Of a stretch of 5,090 bases of DNA, positions 1 to 5,090 are shown piece by piece. The notes under the pieces are model-generated. The model saw only the letters and a program-made list of their open reading frames with translations. It was not told the origin of the DNA and did no database searches. The number at the start of each line of letters is the position of its first letter. Position 1 is the first letter of the stretch. The position numbers and the translations under genes are program-made. The DNA is from a bacterium UBA7470 (lineage in GTDB: Bacteria > Pseudomonadota > Gammaproteobacteria > Burkholderiales > Burkholderiaceae_C): contig DLPA01000020.1 in assembly GCA_002479815.1 (NCBI GenBank), positions 1 to 5,090 of the forward strand, given 5' to 3'.

Positions 1-263
1 GGCATGGCCTTTTCGACATCGCCCCTGAGTGCTTGCGCGGCTTCGATGTTGACGTACAGGGCGCGGTAATGCCCTTGCTGGTTCAAATGCTTCATCAATG
101 CCAGCAGGCACGTCGTTTTACCCGTCTGCCTAGGCGCGTGCAGCACGAAGTAGCGTTGCTGTCGAATCAGTATCTCTATGTCTTGCACGTCGATCCGTTG
201 CAGGGGATCAATCATGTAGTGATCGGCAGCGACACTGGGGCCAGCGTTATTGAAGTATTTCAT
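1..263 (-). CDS. AAA-type ATPase, N-terminal 87 residues (cut by window edge)
   Basis: Translating the minus strand from the ATG at 263 gives 87 residues before the window ends. The protein begins MKYFNNAGP. Residues 38-41 (YFVL) form a hydrophobic strand leading into APRQTGKTT at 43-51, a Walker A P-loop with K49 and T50 as expected nucleotide contacts; the first loop residue is Ala where the consensus has Gly. A second hydrophobic strand, ALYVNIE (68-74), follows. The MKYFN opening followed by a HAPRQTGKT loop is typical of a family of bacterial ATP-binding proteins annotated only as AAA family ATPase; the cellular role is not known. The start is well constrained: the frame is open back to a TGA at 359-357 but offers no other ATG or GTG, and AGGA at 278-275 lies 11 bases upstream. 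The gene is separated from the kinase gene by 304 bases and is probably its own transcription unit. Walker B and sensor motifs lie outside the window. Confidence 0.85.
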   Translation of the reverse strand, partial: MKYFNNAGPSVAADHYMIDPLQRIDVQDIEILIRQQRYFVLHAPRQTGKTTCLLALMKHLNQQGHYRALYVNIEAAQALRGDVEKAM

Positions 264-341
264 GAAGGGATTATTCCTGATCTGGCTGGGGTTGCGAGCA
301 TGAACCGCGCCCTTGTTGCCCCCAGTTGCTGTGGGGAACGA

Positions 342-350
342 TGTGGATAA
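342..350 (-). promoter_or_regulatory. DnaA-box-like 9-mer
   Basis: The minus strand reads TTATCCACA, an exact match to the E. coli-type DnaA box consensus TTATNCACA. A weaker relative, TTCCCCACA, lies at 338-330 on the same strand, with box starts 12 bases apart. The site is about 80 bases upstream of the ATPase start codon and close to a 25% GC stretch. A single exact 9-mer can arise by chance or act as a DnaA-regulated promoter element; it does not by itself indicate an origin. Confidence 0.3.
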
Positions 351-396
351 GTGTGTTCAGATCGGCGCAAAGCCTTGTGGGGCTTGGGTTTGAACA

Positions 397-439
397 GCTT
401 GCTTGTTTTTTGTGCAGAACATCAGTCTGAAAAGCAAGC
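397..439. repeat. 8-base inverted repeat with 27-base spacer
   Basis: GCTTGCTT at 397-404 is exactly complementary to AAGCAAGC at 432-439. The spacer includes a T6 run at 406-411. On the minus strand no T-run follows the second arm, so a terminator is not supported. It could be a binding site for a dimeric regulator of the ATPase gene, an RNA stem in its leader, or chance. Confidence 0.3.
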
Positions 440-523
440 AGAAGGATAAAAAAATATTCATCTTCAATTGACACATAAGATAATCATCAAAAGCTAAAGA
501 AAGCATATACAAAAATTGAACTG

Positions 524-565
524 AACACTATATATTTATACAGATATTTTATCTGCCAACACTAT
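524..565. repeat. Direct repeat AACACTAT, two copies
   Basis: AACACTAT occurs at 524-531 and again at 558-565, with 34 bases from start to start (about three helical turns). Between the copies sits the palindrome at 541-555. The spacing would suit regulator binding on one helix face, but eight-base repeats in AT-rich DNA are not rare. Confidence 0.25.
541..555 (-). terminator. Weak hairpin just after the kinase gene
   Basis: CAGATA and TATCTG form a perfect 6-base stem with a 3-base A/T loop, beginning 13 bases after the kinase stop codon. On the minus strand the following sequence is TATAAATATATAG, AU-rich but without a U-run. It could help end the operon transcript or protect its 3' end, but the stem is mostly A:T and a true intrinsic terminator is doubtful. 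Confidence 0.2.
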
Positions 566-567
566 TT

Positions 568-2592
568 CTAGAACACACAAGTGGGTGCTTTTTTTGTCAA
601 GGCATCGCGCAAACGGTTACTCCAATCGGCGACGGAGGGTGGCAGGGGTGTACCTGTGCGTGTCCAGTCTTGCGCCAATTCATCTAGGGCGCTTGGAATC
701 GAGGGTTGCAGGGCATCGTTTTCGTGACAGGCTGCATAGTGCGCCCACAGCAAGTGGGCCAATGGGACTGCTTTGGTCTGCGACCGAACCCGATGCAGGC
801 TATCGAGCACGTCGTTCACGTTCATGCCTGTGAGCACCAGTGGCGTGTGCTTGCTGTCAAAAGAACTTTGGTCGAGTTGAGCGGCCCCAGTGAGTCGGGT
901 CTGAGCGACATACAGTCGGTTGACTTGCTCTTTGACCAAGGGAGCGTTTTCTTGTAATGCGTCGGCAGGCAGCAAGCTCAATTGCATCACGCCTCTTGCT
1001 GCCAAATTACGAATCTGGAACCACTCAGGGCCTGATTTTTCGGCTTGCGCCAGTGTCTTTGTCGATTCTTGATCCTGTTGCAAGCTGGTGAGCACCGCGC
1101 GGGTTTGGATGGACGGCATCAGCTTCAAGCCCCAATTTGCTTGCTGTGTGGCCCACCAACTGCCCGTTTGGCGTGCTTGCGTCAATGCTTGCGTCACCGT
1201 CGGTTCTAGCTGATGCGCCACGGCCTGTGGGTTCCACAGCGCGACACCTGTTCCTACGCTGCCCATCAGCACTGCGGCTGCCAGCATTTTCGGGCTGGGT
1301 GGTTTGAACGGCAGCTTTGGAGATTTTGGTGCATTGGTTGGATTGAGCAGCCAGACTTTCAGTGTCGTCTGTGCAAGCGGCTTTCTATCGTCTCTTGGAC
1401 TTTGGTCAAGGAGCGGGAAAAAAGTCCTCAACGTCTCGCGCAATTGGTTGTGCGGATAGTCAAATGCAGGATTTTCCTGATAGGTGGGCCACCGATTGGG
1501 CGTAGTTTCAAGCGAAGGTCGGGCTTCGTTTTCCAACATGCCTGCAAAAGTTGACAGATAGAACAGACGATCTTTGAAACGCTCGTCGTATAACTCAAAA
1601 GACTGCGCAAAAAAAGCATGGGCATCGTCTTTCTGTGCCTCTTGTGCGATGGCCTCCCAGTAAACCCTTGCGTCATTGACACAGTTTTGGAGCATATGGC
1701 CCAAAGACCACAAGTCAACCTTGCCATCAAGGTAATTGGCGACGGTATTGCGGTTTCTTGTCTTGATGATCTCTCTGAAGCGTTCAGAGACCCACTCATT
1801 CGCGCGGGTGAGCAAGGGAAAATCATCAGCGCGTGACCTCAAAAAACTGCCTTCAAAATCAATCACCCGCATGGGAAGGTTGGTGAAATCGACGCTGCCT
1901 TGCAGTACAGGAGAAGAAGATTTGGTGGAGCGGAACATGCCAATGTCCGCTTCAAAATAACTCAAACAAATATTGGCTTCCCAAAAATCGGTGTGGGTCA
2001 GGCCCACTTCCGCAAAGCGATGGAGGATGACCAACGCTCGGTCGATCAGGGCTGCAATCCAATAAGGGTTGGCCGATAGAGGCACGGGCACATTCCCATA
2101 CAAAGAAAAAGGCACCCACGCGGTGTGCATCAACAAGCTGGCCCCGGCATCAATGGTGACGATTTCTCTAGCAAACGTGCTGCCCTGCATGGGCGCGGCA
2201 TAGAGTTTGTTGATGTGGACTCGCACACGCTCATAAATGGTCGTATCGACCGACTGCTGCGCCATCTTTTGCAAAATCGCCATCTCATTATTCATGAGGG
2301 CTGTGTTGATGCTGTTTTCCTCGGGGGAGTTGGTGGTGGTTTTGTACTTTTTTGTGTAAAGCCCCTTGTCACGGGCAACCGTGCTGCGGTTGCCTTCTCC
2401 TCCGCGTGGGTCTCCCCGTGTTGCACCGGTCATGATGGCCCATGCGTGAGCACTGTCTTGCAACGCTTTTTTGAGCCTGTCCTCCCTTTCTTCGGGGGTT
2501 TCGTCGGAGTAACTTTGCGCCACACAATTGTTCTGCCAACACGCCCGCATCAACTGTGCGTGTGTCAGTTGCTCTGAAGTCAATTGACTCAT
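568..2592 (-). CDS. Divergent Ser/Thr-type protein kinase with probable membrane segment and unknown C-terminal domain
   Basis: The protein has 674 residues. Kinase landmarks appear in order: GGEGNRSTV (64-72) as a glycine-rich loop, a lysine in TKKYK (80-84) as the likely ATP-anchoring Lys, E103 in NNEMAIL as the probable helix-C Glu, HTDFWEAN (200-207) as the catalytic loop with D202 and N207, IDFEGSF (244-250) in the metal-binding DFG position with D245, and DLWSLG (293-298) as the helix-F motif. The HRD Arg is Thr and the DFG Gly is Glu, so it is an atypical kinase but keeps the catalytic Asp, Asn and metal Asp. A Pro/Lys-rich stretch (about 417-435) precedes a hydrophobic segment at 436-453, a probable single transmembrane helix; if so, residues 454-674 would be periplasmic, and I recognise no domain there. 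I chose the ATG at 2592 because AGGAG lies 8 bases upstream; the frame continues 24 codons further, but that part overlaps the phosphatase end. It likely phosphorylates proteins read by the neighbouring FHA protein and dephosphorylated by the PP2C enzyme; substrates are unknown. Confidence 0.85.
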   Translation of the reverse strand: MSQLTSEQLTHAQLMRACWQNNCVAQSYSDETPEEREDRLKKALQDSAHAWAIMTGATRGDPRGGEGNRSTVARDKGLYTKKYKTTTNSPEENSINTALMNNEMAILQKMAQQSVDTTIYERVRVHINKLYAAPMQGSTFAREIVTIDAGASLLMHTAWVPFSLYGNVPVPLSANPYWIAALIDRALVILHRFAEVGLTHTDFWEANICLSYFEADIGMFRSTKSSSPVLQGSVDFTNLPMRVIDFEGSFLRSRADDFPLLTRANEWVSERFREIIKTRNRNTVANYLDGKVDLWSLGHMLQNCVNDARVYWEAIAQEAQKDDAHAFFAQSFELYDERFKDRLFYLSTFAGMLENEARPSLETTPNRWPTYQENPAFDYPHNQLRETLRTFFPLLDQSPRDDRKPLAQTTLKVWLLNPTNAPKSPKLPFKPPSPKMLAAAVLMGSVGTGVALWNPQAVAHQLEPTVTQALTQARQTGSWWATQQANWGLKLMPSIQTRAVLTSLQQDQESTKTLAQAEKSGPEWFQIRNLAARGVMQLSLLPADALQENAPLVKEQVNRLYVAQTRLTGAAQLDQSSFDSKHTPLVLTGMNVNDVLDSLHRVRSQTKAVPLAHLLWAHYAACHENDALQPSIPSALDELAQDWTRTGTPLPPSVADWSNRLRDALTKKAPTCVF

Positions 2593-2600
2593 AAGAGGTA

Positions 2601-2605
2601 CTCCT
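2601..2605 (-). promoter_or_regulatory. Ribosome-binding site that fixes the kinase start
   Basis: AGGAG on the minus strand with an 8-base spacer to the ATG at 2592. It lies in the 19-base gap after the phosphatase stop, supporting this start over the upstream in-frame ATGs at 2664 and 2628. Confidence 0.7.
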
Positions 2606-2611
2606 GATGTT

Positions 2612-3478
2612 TTATGTGGCGGCGACATGGCGTGATGTGTGGCGCACCAGCAAGACGCTTGCATCGTCCGGGTTTTGGGTGCGTGCGGTGGTGAGGAGTG
2701 TATGCGCCACCCTCAGCAAACCATCGCTGGTGATGGGGGTATCGCGCTCAGAAAACTGCTGGCTGAAGGCGGTTTGCCAATCTTCGTCAGTGAGGGTGGC
2801 GTGGATGCCATCGCTGCACAGCACCAGTACCGCATCTGCGGGCAGATCAAGCGGCTTGAGTTCAGGCGTGCCCAAGCGACCCACTCCCACAAAGTGCGCG
2901 GGCTGGTCGCCGTTGGGCAAAGAGAGGGTTTGATCTGCGAAAACAGGCTCCATGTGCCACCCCTCCTCAGTGAAGTGCAACAAGAGCACCCGGCAATCAC
3001 CCACACGGGTGGCCCACACCTGCATGTCTTTGGTAACGGGGTCGGCTTGCGCCCAAACCGCAGCGCCCACAGCCGCACCTAATTCGGGGGTCTGTTCGGC
3101 CAAGACCTGTGCGACCACCTCGTCGGCGCTGTACAGATCGGGCATCAGCCCGTCATGGGTCAGGGCAGCGGACGTGCTGGCGTGGGGCAGCGTCAGCCAG
3201 TGATCCACGGCGGCTTTGGCGGCGACGTGACCCAAAGCGCCATTGGTGACCCCATCTGCCACCGCCAGATGCAGGCGTTGGTGCGTGGGACACCAACGTA
3301 CCCCCGTGCAGTCTTGGTTGGGCGGCTCGTGCAAACTCCCCCCCACACAAAGCGATGCACCCACCCACGGCCCGTGGGCAAATACCGCCTCGGTCAGCTC
3401 GATTTGTTGGTTGGGGAGCGGGGTAGGTTGGCGGCGGAAAAGATCGACCCAACAATCGACCAAGCGTTTGATGAACAT
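2612..3478 (-). CDS. PP2C-family serine/threonine protein phosphatase
   Basis: This 288-residue protein should be a metal-dependent phosphatase removing phosphate from Ser/Thr, presumably reversing the adjacent kinase. PP2C motifs appear in order: PPNQD (52-56), the N-terminal acidic motif; VADGVTNG (73-80) followed by GHVAAKAA (83-90), the metal-binding DG motif and following helix; TRVGDCRVLLL (157-167), matching the usual VGDSR motif with Cys in place of Ser; VLCSDGI (219-225), the second metal Asp; and DDASVLLV (271-278), the terminal metal-binding DD motif. The putative metal ligands D56, D75, D223 and D272 are all present, so it should be active. Length fits a single-domain, soluble bacterial PP2C; there is no signal peptide or membrane helix. 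The ATG at 3478 starts 5 bases after the FHA stop, with only a weak GAG as ribosome-binding site, suggesting translational coupling. The frame stays open to an ATG at 3676, but those 66 codons overlap the FHA gene and look unlike a PP2C N-terminus. Confidence 0.9.
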   Translation of the reverse strand: MFIKRLVDCWVDLFRRQPTPLPNQQIELTEAVFAHGPWVGASLCVGGSLHEPPNQDCTGVRWCPTHQRLHLAVADGVTNGALGHVAAKAAVDHWLTLPHASTSAALTHDGLMPDLYSADEVVAQVLAEQTPELGAAVGAAVWAQADPVTKDMQVWATRVGDCRVLLLHFTEEGWHMEPVFADQTLSLPNGDQPAHFVGVGRLGTPELKPLDLPADAVLVLCSDGIHATLTDEDWQTAFSQQFSERDTPITSDGLLRVAHTLLTTARTQNPDDASVLLVRHTSRHVAAT

Positions 3479-3483
3479 GGTGT

Positions 3484-4929
3484 TTACTCGAACGCAGTCG
3501 CTTGGCGTGCGCGTTTGGTGGGCTGCGTCTGCGCCAATGGGGTGGGGCAGGGGAGCGTGGGCAAGGGCTGGACAAAATGAAGCACGAGGTGTTGATCCTG
3601 TTTGCCCAAACGAATCGCGCCCATGCGGGGCAAGGGAGTTTCTTTGTCCTTGATAAAAGACTCGGTAGGGTTCCATGAGAGGGGGCCAGCTTTGGCGGCT
3701 TGCCCTGGTGCAGGGGTAGAGGGGGTGAGCAAAGTGCAGCCAAATCGGCTGCTGTCAACGGCTACCCAGCCTGTGGGCGTGGGTTTCAGTGTCAAATGCT
3801 TGCTGCTGATATAGATGATGCCTTGCAGATCCACGTCCAGTCCTTCCGAATCTCGGCCAATCACGAATGCTTTTTTCAAAGCGAAAGTCTCAATCTTGCC
3901 ATTGACCAACAAGTAACAGTACAGCTCAGCCACCGCAGCCAGTGCCGCAGGCGTTGCGGCTTGGGACGGGGCGATGCCCTCAAAACTGGTGCCTACCCGA
4001 GCCTGTGGGGGTCTGAGTCCAGGCGATGGCGAGGCAGGTGCCTGAGTCAATTCCACCTCACCCTCGTTTTTGAAAATCAAAGTAAGTTGGTCGCCATCAT
4101 CGGCAAACATCACGCGGGTCGCATCCTCAGGAATCGCACTGGAGTTGACGAACACCAGTTTCAAGCGGTCGGTGTTGAGCTTATGTTTGAATTTTTCAAA
4201 CGCCTTGTTGAGCAGTTGGACAGCAGTCGCCGGGTTCTTCTGGTTCGTCACCATCAAGGTGTGGAGCGACTTTGCCGTTGCGGGCGTGGACATAAACGTC
4301 AGCACATCAATGCGGTAGTGGTGCGGCATGTCTACGCCCTTGAGATGGTCCAACTCAGTCGCGACGATTTCCTCTGCCACTCGTTCCAGCAGCGCAGTCA
4401 GGGAGGGCTGGCGAGTGGTTTTGGCCTTCAAATCATCCACAGGCTCGCGTGGAGTGGACGCTGGGGCGGGTTTGGTGGTGGGGGTGTTGTTCCAAGGCAT
4501 TTTGAACATGGCATTTCCTTTCGGTGAGCGGCCAGTATTGGCACGGGTGGGGGGAGGGGCAGCAGGTGAAGGGGTGGGCGCTTGCCATGCGGCCCAGTGC
4601 AAACGCAACTCAGCGCCTGATGTGCCGGGGGTTTTGAACACCCTCAGCCGTACCGGTGCAATGTGGGCGTGAAACTGCTGCAACCACTGCGCCATTTGGG
4701 TGTGGCGCTGCGGCTCGGTCAGCTTCTCGCTCCAGATGTCGTTCACACACAAATCCATATTCACTACCCTGTACCGCTGGACGTGTGCATGGCTGTGCAA
4801 ATGCCAAGCGGTCATGACGGCCTCGCTCAATGCCTTCACATCCCCCAAAGCCACGCTCAAGGGCACGATGTGCGCCGGAGCGTCGCTGTGGGGCGGTGCA
4901 GAAGCAGGGGTGAAATGGGTGCTGGACAT
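3484..4929 (-). CDS. FHA-domain protein with two uncharacterised N-terminal modules
   Basis: The 481-residue protein has four parts. Residues about 20-115 form a His/Trp-rich module I do not recognise. Residues about 116-170 are a Pro/Ala/Thr-rich linker. Residues about 172-295 form a second compact alpha/beta-looking module, also unrecognised, ending in LTLIFKNEGEVEL (282-294). After another Pro-rich linker comes an FHA domain (about 335-455): IGRDSEG (357-363) with R359, ISSKHLTL (374-381) with S376 and H378, and DSSRFGCTL (392-400). These match the GR, SxxH and D-x-S-x-x-G signatures that bind phosphothreonine peptides. The usual Asn before the last Gly is Phe (F396), a variation resembling the S-K-Y-G of the Nbs1 FHA. 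A poorly conserved insert (about 402-431) splits the last strands. No membrane segment is visible, so the protein is probably cytoplasmic. AAGGAG at 4946-4941, 11 bases upstream, supports the ATG at 4929. A stronger internal start exists at 4509. Likely role: phospho-dependent adaptor or effector of the kinase. Confidence 0.85.
   Translation of the reverse strand: MSSTHFTPASAPPHSDAPAHIVPLSVALGDVKALSEAVMTAWHLHSHAHVQRYRVVNMDLCVNDIWSEKLTEPQRHTQMAQWLQQFHAHIAPVRLRVFKTPGTSGAELRLHWAAWQAPTPSPAAPPPTRANTGRSPKGNAMFKMPWNNTPTTKPAPASTPREPVDDLKAKTTRQPSLTALLERVAEEIVATELDHLKGVDMPHHYRIDVLTFMSTPATAKSLHTLMVTNQKNPATAVQLLNKAFEKFKHKLNTDRLKLVFVNSSAIPEDATRVMFADDGDQLTLIFKNEGEVELTQAPASPSPGLRPPQARVGTSFEGIAPSQAATPAALAAVAELYCYLLVNGKIETFALKKAFVIGRDSEGLDVDLQGIIYISSKHLTLKPTPTGWVAVDSSRFGCTLLTPSTPAPGQAAKAGPLSWNPTESFIKDKETPLPRMGAIRLGKQDQHLVLHFVQPLPTLPCPTPLAQTQPTKRARQATAFE
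4516..4521 (-). promoter_or_regulatory. Strong internal ribosome-binding site within the FHA gene
   Basis: AAAGGA on the minus strand with a 6-base spacer to an in-frame ATG at 4509 (residue M141, followed by FKMPW). This is better spaced than the site in front of the annotated start. Initiation here would make a 341-residue protein lacking the first module but keeping the second module and the FHA domain. Confidence 0.5.
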
Positions 4930-4940
4930 GGCGCGTTGAA

Positions 4941-4946
4941 CTCCTT
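4941..4946 (-). promoter_or_regulatory. Ribosome-binding site of the FHA gene
   Basis: AAGGAG on the minus strand, 11 bases before the ATG at 4929. The core is strong but the spacer is at the long end of the normal range. Confidence 0.55.
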
Positions 4947-5008
4947 CATCCCTATAGACGGGTTAGGGGGATTTTTTGAACTCAGCGCCTGTGGGGTTTG
5001 ATAAAACA

Positions 5009-5038
5009 ATAGTAAAAAAAAGTGAGCTGCTCACGCAA
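5009..5038 (-). promoter_or_regulatory. Possible promoter of the FHA-PP2C-kinase operon
   Basis: On the minus strand TTGCGT (5038-5033) and TACTAT (5014-5009) are separated by 18 bases, 3/6 and 4/6 matches to sigma-70 consensus. Transcription would begin near 5002, giving a leader of roughly 70 bases before the ATG at 4929. The spacer contains the GTGAG/CTCAC dyad, so if real, the promoter would carry an operator-like palindrome in its spacer. The same bases can be read as a terminator, and the match is weak. Confidence 0.2.
5014..5034 (-). terminator. Short dyad followed by T8: possible intrinsic terminator of an upstream gene
   Basis: The minus strand reads GTGAGCAGCTCAC followed by eight T. 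This gives a 5-base stem with a 3-base loop and a strong U-run, oriented to end transcription coming from beyond 5090, 16 bases after a candidate stop codon (5053-5051). The stem is short for an efficient terminator. If real, it separates the three-gene operon from the previous gene and requires an operon promoter between it and 4929. Confidence 0.45.
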
Positions 5039-5050
5039 ATAAATAAAGCG

Positions 5051-5090
5051 TTAGAAGCCAATTGCAACGTAAACGTCCGGCAAAGTCATA
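5051..5090 (-). CDS. Possible C-terminal end of an upstream gene (partial)
   Basis: One minus-strand frame reads MTLPDVYVAIGF and then TAA at 5053-5051. The stop sits 16 bases before the dyad-plus-T8 element, the expected arrangement for a gene end. Only about 12 codons are visible, so the family cannot be named, and another frame may be the true one. The in-window Met is not likely to be a start. Confidence 0.25.
   Translation of the reverse strand, partial: MTLPDVYVAIGF

Larger units (their letters stand above)
264..567. other. AT-rich intergenic region between kinase gene end and ATPase gene start
   Basis: This 304-base gap holds no convincing gene on either strand. Its core is strikingly AT-rich (441-560 has 30 G+C in 120), while the 264-400 part resembles the surrounding GC-rich DNA. 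It must contain the kinase gene's 3' end and the ATPase gene's promoter, but I could not find a clear -35/-10 pair. Visible elements are a perfect DnaA-box match (342-350), an 8-base inverted repeat (397-439), an 8-base direct repeat (524-531 and 558-565) and a small A/T hairpin (541-555). An open frame on the minus strand at 474-271 looks non-coding: it spans the composition change and has no domain features. Confidence 0.7.

Noticed and set aside
264..567. CRISPR array, tRNA or insertion-sequence remnant in the intergenic region
   Set aside because: No regularly spaced repeats, no cloverleaf and no transposase fragment or terminal inverted repeats were seen; repeats found are single 8-base pairs.
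2125..2577. A 150-codon plus-strand frame opposite the kinase N-terminus
   Set aside because: It is antisense to the kinase glycine-rich loop and helix-C region and has no recognisable features or ribosome-binding site of note.
2593..2664. Upstream extension of the kinase to ATGs at 2664 or 2628
   Set aside because: Both overlap the phosphatase end, whereas AGGAG is correctly spaced for the ATG at 2592.
3479..3676. Upstream extension of the phosphatase to an ATG at 3676
   Set aside because: It would overlap the FHA gene by nearly 200 bases and adds residues unlike a PP2C N-terminus; the ATG at 3478 is positioned just after the FHA stop.
3153..3758. A 201-codon minus-strand frame across the FHA-phosphatase junction
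   Set aside because: It overlaps both real genes in a different frame; its translation is Pro/Arg/Ser-rich, typical of an out-of-frame reading.
3700..4527. A 275-codon open frame on the plus strand opposite the FHA gene
   Set aside because: It is wholly antisense to a gene with clear FHA motifs, and its translation is Arg/Gly/Cys/His-rich without domain features. Long antisense frames are common in GC-rich genes.
4951..4980. Promoter-like TTCAAA and TATAGG pair with 18-base spacing on the minus strand
   Set aside because: Transcription would start at about 4944, inside the ribosome-binding site, leaving almost no leader.

Overview
The window looks like bacterial DNA, most likely from a proteobacterium. 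A betaproteobacterium of the Burkholderiales kind is my guess from composition and protein style, but no marker gene fixes the taxon. All supported genes lie on the minus strand, so transcription runs from high to low coordinates. Coding DNA is GC-rich. The one long gap (264-567) contains a very AT-rich core: bases 441-560 are 30/120 G+C, or 25%.

Layout in order of transcription. The far right edge (5051-5090) may hold the last codons of an upstream gene. It is followed by a short dyad plus eight T (5034-5014, minus strand) that could be a terminator, or an operator within a promoter. Next come three tightly packed genes. The first is a 481-residue protein with a C-terminal FHA domain (4929-3484). 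The second, after 5 bases, is a 288-residue PP2C-type Ser/Thr phosphatase (3478-2612). The third, after 19 bases, is a 674-residue divergent protein kinase (2592-568) with a probable single membrane segment and an unrecognised C-terminal half. After an AT-rich gap there is the start of a separate AAA-type ATPase (263 to the left edge, truncated by the window).

The three central genes read as a complete phospho-signalling cassette: a kinase (writer), a PP2C phosphatase (eraser) and an FHA phosphothreonine reader. Their spacing suggests one operon with translational coupling. Comparable sets are known from type VI secretion (PpkA/PppA/Fha) and from tellurite-resistance-linked triads (TerY, PP2C, kinase). 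No secretion or ter gene is visible here, so the pathway controlled is unknown. The most unusual parts are the kinase (HTD in place of HRD, DFE in place of DFG), the uncharacterised N-terminal modules of the FHA protein, and a strong internal ribosome-binding site inside the FHA gene that could yield a shorter second product or mark a fusion of two genes.
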